Translations under genes and position numbers: made by a program
Notes under the pieces: generated by a model
The model's database searches: none
Seen by the model: the letters and a program-made list of their open reading frames with translations, nothing else
Told to the model about the DNA's origin: nothing
Shown here: one piece after another, positions 17,981 to 26,136 of the stretch
Layout of the letters: every line of letters begins with the position of its first letter
Numbering within the stretch: position 1 is the stretch's first letter
Assembly: GCA_963764825.1 (NCBI GenBank)
Contig: CAVXUA010000003.1
Span: 1 to 64,000, forward strand
Source: JAZGGS01 sp963764825
GTDB lineage: Bacteria > Bacteroidota > Ignavibacteria > Ignavibacteriales > Ignavibacteriaceae
DNA length: 64,000 nt
Direction: 5' to 3'

Positions 17981-19678
17981 ATGTTTTACATCAAATTCAG
18001 AAGTGCCATTAACCTGATAATAATTGTGATATCATTTATATCGGTTAAAGCCCAAACCCAAACAATGGGCTTATTCCTGAATGATTCATCTGCTTTTAAC
18101 GGTTACACATTTTTTGCGCCATCTGCTTATACTAATACTTATCTTATAAACAATGAAGGTTTATTAGTAAACTCCTGGGAAGGCACTTATACACCAGCGC
18201 TATCTGCTTATTTGTTAGAAAATGGTAATCTTCTACGAACGGCAACTATTTTTAATTCTAGTTTTGGAGGTGGAGGATCGGGTGGGCTAATACAAGAATT
18301 TGAGTGGGAAGGAAACTTAGTCTGGGAATTTGAATATTCAACTGATCTCTATTATCAGCATCATGATATTGAAAAGCTTCCGAATGGAAATGTATTAATC
18401 ATTGCCTGGGAATATAGATCTGTCGAAGAAGCAATTACAGAGGGTCGTGATCCAAGCACTTTACCGGAAAATATGTTATGGCCTGACCACATCGTTGAGG
18501 TTCAGCCAGATAGTGGTACAGGCGGAAATATTGTTTGGGAATGGCATGTCTGGGATCATTTAATTCAGGATTATGACCCTACAGCGTTAAACTATGGAGT
18601 GGTTTCAGAACATCCCGAACTGATTGATATCAATTACATTGGGACAACACAAGGTGGCGACCGCGCTGATTGGAATCATATAAACGCTGTTGATTATAAC
18701 GAAGAGTTTGATCAGATAATGCTTAGTGTTCATAACTTTAGTGAATTCTGGATTATTGATCACAGCACAACTACTGAAGAAGCTGCTGGGCACACTGGCG
18801 GCAACAGCGGTATGGGGGGCGATCTCTTATACCGATGGGGAAATCCCCTTACTTACGGTAGAGGAACTCTTTCAGACCAAAAACTTTTTGCCCAGCACGA
18901 TGCTCATTGGATTGAGCCAGTACTTCCGGGAGAAGGAAACATTTTAGTCTTCAACAATGGAAGATTTCGACCAGGAGGCAATTATTCTACTATAGATGAA
19001 ATCGTTCCTCCCATAGATCAGAATGGCAACTACACACTCAATCCTGACTCAACATACGGGCCTGATACTTTGTTTTGGAGTTATACTGCTCCAATTCCAA
19101 CTGATTTTTTTGCTGCAAATATTTCCGGTTCTCAAAGACAACCAAACGGAAATACTCTTGTTTGTGATGGTCCGGCGGGTAAATTTTTTGAGGTTACAAA
19201 TGATGGAGAAATAGTATGGTTGTACATAAATCCGGTAATTGCCACAGGACCAATGACACAAGGAGATCCCATACCCATACAACAGAACAGGGTTTTCAGA
19301 TCTTATCGTTATGCTCCCGAGTATTCGGGATTTATCGGTAAAAATCTAACACCGGGTGATCCCATCGAAATTATCATAAGCAGCATAGAAGAAGGCAGCA
19401 ACGATTTAATTCCGGTAAATTTTGAACTGTTTCAAAACCATCCTAATCCTTTTAATCCATCAACTAATATTAAATATGCCTTACCAACAAATGCTTTTGT
19501 TAATTTAACTGTTTATAATGTGCTGGGAAAGACTGTAACTACTTTAGTCAACGAAGAAAAACCAGCTGGTAATTATCAAATTATTTTTGACGCTTCAGAG
19601 AATCCAAGTGGAGTATATTTCTACCGACTTAAAACCAACGATTTTTTAACTACAAAGAAAATGATGTTATTAAAATAG
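17981..19678 (+). CDS. arylsulfotransferase (ASST)-like secreted protein, T9SS cargo
   Basis: A 565-residue exported protein with an arylsulfotransferase-type beta-propeller. The histidine motifs usual for the family are visible: YYQHHDIEKLPNGNVL, DWNHINAVDYN, FAQHDAHWIEP, and the late SGSQRQPNGNTLVCDG. Family members transfer sulfate between phenolic donors and acceptors, though many homologs are untested. A signal peptide covers about 24 residues; the final 85 residues are a T9SS sorting domain with HPNPFNPSTNIKYALP and TTKKMMLLK. It is followed 221 bases later by a larger relative. Activity is inferred. Confidence 0.85.
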   Translation: MFYIKFRSAINLIIIVISFISVKAQTQTMGLFLNDSSAFNGYTFFAPSAYTNTYLINNEGLLVNSWEGTYTPALSAYLLENGNLLRTATIFNSSFGGGGSGGLIQEFEWEGNLVWEFEYSTDLYYQHHDIEKLPNGNVLIIAWEYRSVEEAITEGRDPSTLPENMLWPDHIVEVQPDSGTGGNIVWEWHVWDHLIQDYDPTALNYGVVSEHPELIDINYIGTTQGGDRADWNHINAVDYNEEFDQIMLSVHNFSEFWIIDHSTTTEEAAGHTGGNSGMGGDLLYRWGNPLTYGRGTLSDQKLFAQHDAHWIEPVLPGEGNILVFNNGRFRPGGNYSTIDEIVPPIDQNGNYTLNPDSTYGPDTLFWSYTAPIPTDFFAANISGSQRQPNGNTLVCDGPAGKFFEVTNDGEIVWLYINPVIATGPMTQGDPIPIQQNRVFRSYRYAPEYSGFIGKNLTPGDPIEIIISSIEEGSNDLIPVNFELFQNHPNPFNPSTNIKYALPTNAFVNLTVYNVLGKTVTTLVNEEKPAGNYQIIFDASENPSGVYFYRLKTNDFLTTKKMMLLK

Positions 19679-19899
19679 CCAATATGTAACCATAATTAAA
19701 TTGATATGTGGGTTGCAAACCGCAGCTTCACAACATTTCACATATTATTAGCAATAAACTATCTAAAATTGTAATTGGGGAATAAACTTCATCATTTATT
19801 TAATAAATAGGAATGAACGATGCAATAATAGTTTGATTCGGACAGGATGAATCCATACTTTAATGCATAACTTCAGAATATTTTTAATAGGGTAAACAA

Positions 19900-22797
19900 A
19901 TGAAAAATCACTCTACAAATTATTTAACATTAGCCATTCTATTTATTTCCATTATTTTTATTCCGATTAGAATAAATGCACAACAAGGAATTTCATTTCG
20001 ATATGTATCGCCAAAACCTAATTCTATAATGGTCTCGAATGAGACTAACATTATTCTTCGACATGAAAACAAACTTCAAGAATCTTCTATCATTCAAAAT
20101 TTAATTAATGTTGTCGGCTCTGTAAGCGGTACACATACTGGTGATTTTCTTTTAACGGACGACGACCAAACCATAGTTTTTAATCCGCGCAAACCTTTTG
20201 CTTATAACGAGGTTGTAAATGTTTCGATACAGCAAGGAATAAAAACACTTGCTAATTTCGAAGTTCCAGAATATTCATTTAGTTTTAAGACCGAAACGGA
20301 AGGAATAATCCAACTATATGATGGTGTGTTTGATGAAGATATAACCACTATACAAAATTTTAATTATGGCTTGGGAAGAGAAAATGTACTTGTAGATACT
20401 CTTCCGCCACCTCCTATAACAATTGATTCAATCAATAATCCTGGACCTGGTTATATTTTTATGGCTACATGGGATCGAAATTTACCTCATCTATATGGTA
20501 ATTTCGTTTTTATACTTGATAGTACTGGACATATTGTAGACTCAGTAAGAGTCAACGGTGCTCCATATGATTTTCAAATTCAACCCAATGGTCTTCTATC
20601 CTTTGCACTTGGTAATTTCATCAGTAATGTCCCCCTTCCCGGGGAGGAATTGCAGCACATGGTTCTTGATAGCAATCTTGCAGTTGTAGATAGCTTTAAA
20701 ATGAAAAACGGCTATGTTACTGATTTTCATGAATTCCTGATGCTTCCTAATGGACACGTTATGATGATGTCATATCACACAATTATTTTTGATATGAGTA
20801 CGATTGTGCCTGGAGGACAAACAAATTGTTCCCTAGTTATTAATATCATCCAAGAGCAGGACACAGATAAAAACGTAGTATTTGAATGGAGAAATTTAGA
20901 TTATATTCCGATAACCGATAGTGATTTAGATTTGACAGCAAGTAGAATTAATTACAGTACTCTTAATGGTTTTGACATTGACGATGATGGAAATATTCTT
21001 GCTTCGTTTAGAAATCACAGTGAAATAATGAAGATCAACAGAGCGACAGGTGAAGTGATGTGGAGAATGGGGTCACCACGGGGAGAATTCACATATATTG
21101 GGGAACATGAAGAAAATGCACCATACTATCATGCTCGCCAACACAATATTCTTAGACTTCCAAACGGAAATATTTCGTTGTTTGATAATGGCGAGTTCCA
21201 TGATCCTCCTTATTCTCGTGGCGTTGAATATGCATTAGATGAAGTTAATAAAGTTGCAACTTTGATCTCAGAGGTCAGGTATCCAAACGGAAATATTTTC
21301 TGTGCTACTGCCGGAAATGCTCAACGATTATCGGACGGTGGTTGGTTCATAGGTTATGGCGTTCCGCATCCCCAACATGTAAAACGTAATGCAGTGGAAT
21401 ATCACTCAGACGGATCGATTGCTCTCGAGCTTTCTTTACCCAGTGGTGTATTGGCCTATCGGACTTACAAACTGCCCTGGAAAGGATTGATTGAGAAGCC
21501 TTCTGTAACACATTTTGATTTGATACAAGGATTTACATATGCTTTCAATGATACAATAAATGCTATTTTTACTGATGTGACAGTTAAGTATATCGAACTA
21601 ACGGCTTACGGATACAATGAAGCAACTATTACACGCCTTCCATTTGGCCCGATTCAACCTGAATTTAATGAAGATGTAACTATGCTGTATCCTGTTTCGG
21701 TTATATATGAAAATATTGGAATCTTCACACACACTTCAGAAATCAGAATTAATCTTTCGAAGTATCCGGAAATTAAACACCCGGCAAAAACATCTTTTTT
21801 TATTAGAGAAAATCCTAACCAGGGTGTGTTTACAATGTTACCAACAGCGTACGATAGTTTGACTAATGAATTAATTGCGACAACTTCAAGCTTTGGAGAA
21901 ATTGTATTTGGTGAAACAGATGATGTCTATATTGCCAATATGCCAATTCCGTATGAGCCATCGAATAATAAGAAAGTTCTTCCCCTGGATTCATTAGCGT
22001 TACGTTGGACCGGGCAGGGTTATTATGATTCATTTCAACTGCAGGTTTTTTCCGACAGCTTGTTTAGTGATTCAGTAATTGATACAACAGTGAATTTATC
22101 CTATTTTATTTTAGAAAGTCTCTCAAATCATTCTATATATTTCTGGCGCGTTCGTTCGATTTTAGGTTCAGAAGTAAGTGGTTGGACTCCTATTTGGAGT
22201 TTTGAAGTAACTGACGCATTTATAACAATGGCAGCACCTAATGGTGGCGAAGTTTGGTCAATGGGGACAGAAGAAATTATTCGATGGGAAACCAACATTA
22301 CCGATTCGGTTAGACTTGATCTTCTTTACGGGCAACAAAATATTTTGACAATAGACACAACATTTGGTAATCCTAATGCTTACAGATGGATTATTCCAAC
22401 TAATCTTACTGCTGATACTTCTTACAAGGTTATTATCACAAGTATTGCAGACCCATCCATTTTAGATACAAGTGATGCTGTGTTTTCGCTTATTCCCCCG
22501 AGCGGCATCAATGCGGAAAACCTTGAAATACCTGATGATTATCATCTCTTCCAGAATTATCCAAATCCGTTTAATCCAGGCACCATTATAAAATTTCAAT
22601 TACCTGTGCGCACTACAGTAACACTTAAAATATATGATGCTCTTAGTAATGAAGTGGAAACGTTACTTAATCAAGAATTGGGCGGTGGATCTTATAATGT
22701 TGAATTTAATGCATCGAACTATGCAAGCGGTATTTACTTCTACAGACTTAAAGCTGGCAGATTTGTTCAAACTAAAAAAATGGTTTTGATGAAATAA
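19900..22797 (+). CDS. large arylsulfotransferase-like secreted protein with Ig-like domains, T9SS cargo
   Basis: A 965-residue exported protein. After a signal peptide comes a bacterial Ig-like domain (residues about 30-130, with TIVFNPRKPFAYNEVVNV), then an arylsulfotransferase-like propeller (about 170-560) with FHEFLMLPNGHVMMMSYH, WRMGSPRGEFTYIG and RQHNILRLPNGNISL. Fibronectin-like domains follow (about 680-880, HSIYFWRVRS, PNGGEVWSMGTEEIIRWE), then a T9SS sorting domain. Compared with the neighbour at 17981, the NHIN motif position reads LNGFDI, so one conserved histidine is missing and catalysis is doubtful. A ribosome site AGGGTAAACA precedes the ATG. Confidence 0.82.
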   Translation: MKNHSTNYLTLAILFISIIFIPIRINAQQGISFRYVSPKPNSIMVSNETNIILRHENKLQESSIIQNLINVVGSVSGTHTGDFLLTDDDQTIVFNPRKPFAYNEVVNVSIQQGIKTLANFEVPEYSFSFKTETEGIIQLYDGVFDEDITTIQNFNYGLGRENVLVDTLPPPPITIDSINNPGPGYIFMATWDRNLPHLYGNFVFILDSTGHIVDSVRVNGAPYDFQIQPNGLLSFALGNFISNVPLPGEELQHMVLDSNLAVVDSFKMKNGYVTDFHEFLMLPNGHVMMMSYHTIIFDMSTIVPGGQTNCSLVINIIQEQDTDKNVVFEWRNLDYIPITDSDLDLTASRINYSTLNGFDIDDDGNILASFRNHSEIMKINRATGEVMWRMGSPRGEFTYIGEHEENAPYYHARQHNILRLPNGNISLFDNGEFHDPPYSRGVEYALDEVNKVATLISEVRYPNGNIFCATAGNAQRLSDGGWFIGYGVPHPQHVKRNAVEYHSDGSIALELSLPSGVLAYRTYKLPWKGLIEKPSVTHFDLIQGFTYAFNDTINAIFTDVTVKYIELTAYGYNEATITRLPFGPIQPEFNEDVTMLYPVSVIYENIGIFTHTSEIRINLSKYPEIKHPAKTSFFIRENPNQGVFTMLPTAYDSLTNELIATTSSFGEIVFGETDDVYIANMPIPYEPSNNKKVLPLDSLALRWTGQGYYDSFQLQVFSDSLFSDSVIDTTVNLSYFILESLSNHSIYFWRVRSILGSEVSGWTPIWSFEVTDAFITMAAPNGGEVWSMGTEEIIRWETNITDSVRLDLLYGQQNILTIDTTFGNPNAYRWIIPTNLTADTSYKVIITSIADPSILDTSDAVFSLIPPSGINAENLEIPDDYHLFQNYPNPFNPGTIIKFQLPVRTTVTLKIYDALSNEVETLLNQELGGGSYNVEFNASNYASGIYFYRLKAGRFVQTKKMVLMK

Positions 22798-22827
22798 TTC
22801 GGGTTTCGATTTCAAAATTAATTGCGG

Positions 22828-22892
22828 GCAGGAAGAAACCAGATAACCATAAATAATAATTGATTTTATTTTGAGTTATCCGAACTTCCTGC
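22828..22892. repeat. long imperfect inverted repeat
   Basis: GCAGGAAG (22828-22835) pairs with CTTCCTGC (22885-22892), and inside it GATAAC (22842-22847) pairs with GTTATC (22875-22880). The two stems are nested and co-linear. A run of T residues follows about 18 bases later. It may serve as a weak terminator for the arylsulfotransferase-like gene or be a foldback element. Confidence 0.5.
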
Positions 22893-23043
22893 TTGAGTGA
22901 GTTTAGTAATTTTTTTTACCTCTCCCAACCAATAAAATGTAGATAAACAAGACTGTTTTTAACCGCCGCAAACTTATTAACCAATTCCTTTTTAATTTTG
23001 TTAATTAAATTTCTGAGCAAATAAAAACGCGGAAGGATTAACT

Positions 23044-24348
23044 TTGCAGAACAGATACGGAAATCTAAGCACTAAAAAAATATTTGTCTTTTGGCTACCG
23101 CTTGCGGCCACCTGGCTTATGATGTCCTTCGAAGGACCATTCCTGGCAGCTTTAATTGCCCGTCTTGCTGAACCAAAATACAATCTTGCTGCTTACGGTG
23201 TAGCTTTTTCGTTTGCACTTATTATTGAAGCACCTATCATAATGATAATGAGTGCATCAACTAAACTAGTAAAAGATGCTCAGTCATTCATAAAACTCCG
23301 AAAGTTTACATACGGATTAAACTGGTTCATAACTTTGATTATGGTGATAATTCTTATCCCTCCAATCTTTTATTTTTTAACAGAGGACTTAATTGGACTT
23401 CCTTCTAAAGTTTCCAACCTAACACATTTAGCTACAATTATTTTGCTCCCCTGGCCTGGTGCTATTGGATATAGAAGATTTTACCAGGGAATTTTAATAA
23501 GGAATGATCTTACAAGAAGAGTAGCTTATGGTACGGTAATTAGAATAATTACAATGGCTTTAACTGCGCTGCTATTGTATTTATTTACAGAAACAGCCGG
23601 TGTGGTTGTGGGTGCGGCTTCCATATCTGCAGCAGTTTTCCTTGAGGCTGTAGCAAGCAGGATAATGGTCGATGGTACTATAAAAAAGATTATGAGGCAG
23701 GATGGTTACGATAAAGATGTGCTTACATACAAGGAGATTTATAATTTTTATTACCCGCTGGCTCTTACTTCAATACTTGGGTTAGGAGTTCAGCCCGTGG
23801 TAACATTTTTTATGGGACAGAGCCGAATGTCACTAGAATCTCTCGCGGTGCTTCCGGTGGTTACTTCGTTTGTGTTTATATTCAGGGCGCTTGGATTATC
23901 TTACCAGGAAGTTGTAATTGCACTTATGGGAGATGATACGAAAAATTTTAAACTCCTTAGAAACTTTGCCTTTTTACTTGGTGCAGTACTTACAATAGTT
24001 TTAGCACTAATAGCGTTTACACCACTTTCGGATATATGGCTTGGCGTGGTTTCCGGTTTGACTGATAATCTTGCTGAGTTTGCCCGCCTACCGTTGATGA
24101 TAATGGCTATTCTTCCACTCTTAACAGTTTTAATAAGTTTGCAGCGATCTGTCCTTGTAAGCAAAAAAACGACCCATCCTATAACCATAGGTACTGCAAT
24201 TGAATTTATAACAATTGTTTTAGTGCTATTCATCTCAATTAAATATATCGGCTTGGTTGGTGCTGTTGCCGCTACATTATCTTTTGTTATTGGAAGACTT
24301 GCAGCAAACATTTATCTCACCCCACCCGTTATAAAAGCAATTAAGTAA
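23044..24348 (+). CDS. MATE-like multidrug/oligosaccharidyl transporter
   Basis: A 434-residue integral membrane protein with about twelve hydrophobic segments in two halves, resembling MATE/flippase-type transporters (MOP superfamily). The start is a TTG at 23044; it is supported by GGAAGGA seven bases upstream, and no in-frame ATG lies closer than the second helix. The N-terminal segment FVFWLPLAATWLMMSFEGP leads directly into helix 1. Substrate and coupling ion cannot be read from the sequence. It stands alone between the secreted-protein island and the PagL-like gene. Confidence 0.7.
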   Translation: MQNRYGNLSTKKIFVFWLPLAATWLMMSFEGPFLAALIARLAEPKYNLAAYGVAFSFALIIEAPIIMIMSASTKLVKDAQSFIKLRKFTYGLNWFITLIMVIILIPPIFYFLTEDLIGLPSKVSNLTHLATIILLPWPGAIGYRRFYQGILIRNDLTRRVAYGTVIRIITMALTALLLYLFTETAGVVVGAASISAAVFLEAVASRIMVDGTIKKIMRQDGYDKDVLTYKEIYNFYYPLALTSILGLGVQPVVTFFMGQSRMSLESLAVLPVVTSFVFIFRALGLSYQEVVIALMGDDTKNFKLLRNFAFLLGAVLTIVLALIAFTPLSDIWLGVVSGLTDNLAEFARLPLMIMAILPLLTVLISLQRSVLVSKKTTHPITIGTAIEFITIVLVLFISIKYIGLVGAVAATLSFVIGRLAANIYLTPPVIKAIK

Positions 24349-24419
24349 AAAATATAGAAAAAATTATATCGTATTATCTCTTTGGATATGAATTTTAAGA
24401 GGGGGGAGGGTATTAAATA

Positions 24420-24923
24420 TTAAATGGGGATGTAATAGATTATTGCAAAACTTTCTACACCGGGATTTATTTTGCCAAGGCTGGCGTTAGAAATGTGACT
24501 AAAACTAACCCCTACCCTGATATTATTCTCTAATCTAATTGATAATTCTAATTGCGATCTAAATTCAAGTGCATAATCCAGATTTTTACTATTGCACTTA
24601 TGATAAAAGCCAGGGGCAAAACTTGGAGTAAGATAAAGGAAAGACGCAAGTGGTATATCGACATAAAAACCCGAAAATAAGTGTACTGCCCCATCTGTAT
24701 TGGCCATTAATCCACTAATAGGTTTTATTTGCCAATCTATCTTATGGAAACGAATCTCGACTTTTCCCTCAAAAGAAGAATTGTCTTGTTGAAGTATATC
24801 AAAGACTGCACTGGAAAGAGTTATATAATTTTTATCCTGAGAATATGTGTCTGGAATAAAGATAGAAAGGAATGCCAAAACGATAATATATTTTTTCAAT
24901 AATATGATGTAAAAATCAACCAT
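24420..24923 (-). CDS. PagL-like lipid A 3-O-deacylase (acyloxyacyl hydrolase family)
   Basis: A predicted outer-membrane beta-barrel of about 167 residues after an N-terminal signal peptide. The C-terminal strand region contains FSHISNASLGKINPG followed by VESF, which matches PagL: His, Ser at +2 and Glu at +14 from the His, the same 2- and 12-residue spacing as the His126-Ser128-Glu140 triad of the Pseudomonas enzyme. PagL removes the 3-position acyl chain of lipid A in the outer membrane. The frame is open from a TTG at 24938, but the ATG at 24923 is preferred. The body of the barrel is divergent, so the call rests on the motif, length and context. Confidence 0.75.
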   Translation of the reverse strand: MVDFYIILLKKYIIVLAFLSIFIPDTYSQDKNYITLSSAVFDILQQDNSSFEGKVEIRFHKIDWQIKPISGLMANTDGAVHLFSGFYVDIPLASFLYLTPSFAPGFYHKCNSKNLDYALEFRSQLELSIRLENNIRVGVSFSHISNASLGKINPGVESFAIIYYIPI

Positions 24924-25009
24924 ATGTAAATAATTCAATTAATTATAAAATTGAACAAAAAATATATAATTGAATATTTTAGATATGTGATGCGGATAAC
25001 AAGGATATC

Positions 25010-25044
25010 AAAAAAAAATCCGTGCGACTGTTCAGCCGCACGGA
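25010..25044 (-). terminator. intrinsic terminator of the TonB/PorV operon
   Basis: On the minus strand TCCGTGCG (complement of 25037-25044) pairs with CGCACGGA (complement of 25019-25026) around a ten-base loop, followed by eight to nine T residues (25010-25018). It lies 29 bases beyond the PorV-like stop codon and should end the whole operon. Confidence 0.92.
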
Positions 25045-25072
25045 CCTATAAAAATGCTTACTTATAAAAGGA

Positions 25073-26107
25073 TTAGAATCCTAAAGTAAGACCGAATACG
25101 TGGTTGTCGCTATCAAAGACATCGACAGACCTGAAGGCGTAATCAAAACCTACTGCAATACCTTCAAGATCATAATGTAGTCCTGCTCCTGCAGTGAATC
25201 CGTAAATATATTCTGGATTCTGAGATTCCGGTGAGAACGAATAGCCACCTCTGACAAAGAATATATTGTTGTAGCCATATTCAGCTCCAAATTTATACTC
25301 ATCGCCTGAGAAGTTGTTACTCTGGAACGTACCAGATAACTGCAATCCATTTATCTCATCAAGCTGTGGTTTATAACCGAAGCCGATTTCGAATGAAGAT
25401 GGCAGTTCAAACGAAGCAGTGCTGATCTTATAATATGCTGGGGGACGATTCTGCCCGCTTACATCGGCAAGTTGAACCAATCCTGATCCATCATACTTCA
25501 TTTGTGGACCAATGTTCCTAAGAACAATACCAAAGCTTAGTCCGTTAAGGTCTGCAAGATTATCGTAAATTGCTCCAACATTAAAAGCAACGCCATTTGC
25601 ACTTACCTTGTCAAGTGTTTCGGAAATTAAATTAAGCGTAACACCTATACCAATTCTATCGGTAAGTTGTTTCGAGTACGTTAATCCTGCTGTAAGCATT
25701 TGCGGAGAAAAAGTAGCGCCTGTTCCATCAGGATTCTGAGTAGTAGTTATTGCTATATCCCCAATGGATAGGGACTTAATACTGAAAGAAATAACTCCGA
25801 AATCTGCAAAATTAGCAGATACTGCTCCGTACTCAACTCCAATGTCAGCAATATAATTCATATGTGTAAACATCAGGTCTGTTGAGTTAGTCATTTTAGA
25901 GACGCCCGCAGGATTCCAGAATAATGACTCTATACCGTAAGAGGTGGAAATGTTAGCGGAACTCATTGAAATTCCCCGGACACCAACAGGTATCAACAAT
26001 TGTGTTGCACCCGCAGTACCGGTACGGTTACCTCCACCAGCAAAAACATTGCTTCCGGCCAGCAGGATGGTAAACGTAATAATTAATAATTTATATGTGT
26101 TTTTCAT
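25073..26107 (-). CDS. PorV/PorQ family outer-membrane protein
   Basis: A 344-residue outer-membrane barrel of the PorV/PorQ (UPF0164) family, related to FadL-like channels. The signal peptide ends at VFAGGG; the family motif GVRGISMSSANISTSYGIESLFWNPAGVSK is represented by the segments RGISMSSANIS and SLFWNPAGVSK. PorV is the shuttle that carries T9SS cargo to the sortase; many Ignavibacteria have several such paralogs. A strong ribosome site AAGGAG precedes the ATG. It is the last gene of the run TonB receptor, giant exported protein, PorV-like, so a paralog dedicated to the giant protein or receptor is plausible. Confidence 0.87.
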   Translation of the reverse strand: MKNTYKLLIITFTILLAGSNVFAGGGNRTGTAGATQLLIPVGVRGISMSSANISTSYGIESLFWNPAGVSKMTNSTDLMFTHMNYIADIGVEYGAVSANFADFGVISFSIKSLSIGDIAITTTQNPDGTGATFSPQMLTAGLTYSKQLTDRIGIGVTLNLISETLDKVSANGVAFNVGAIYDNLADLNGLSFGIVLRNIGPQMKYDGSGLVQLADVSGQNRPPAYYKISTASFELPSSFEIGFGYKPQLDEINGLQLSGTFQSNNFSGDEYKFGAEYGYNNIFFVRGGYSFSPESQNPEYIYGFTAGAGLHYDLEGIAVGFDYAFRSVDVFDSDNHVFGLTLGF

Positions 26108-26136
26108 GTTTACTCCTTGAGTTTAAACTTTGATAA

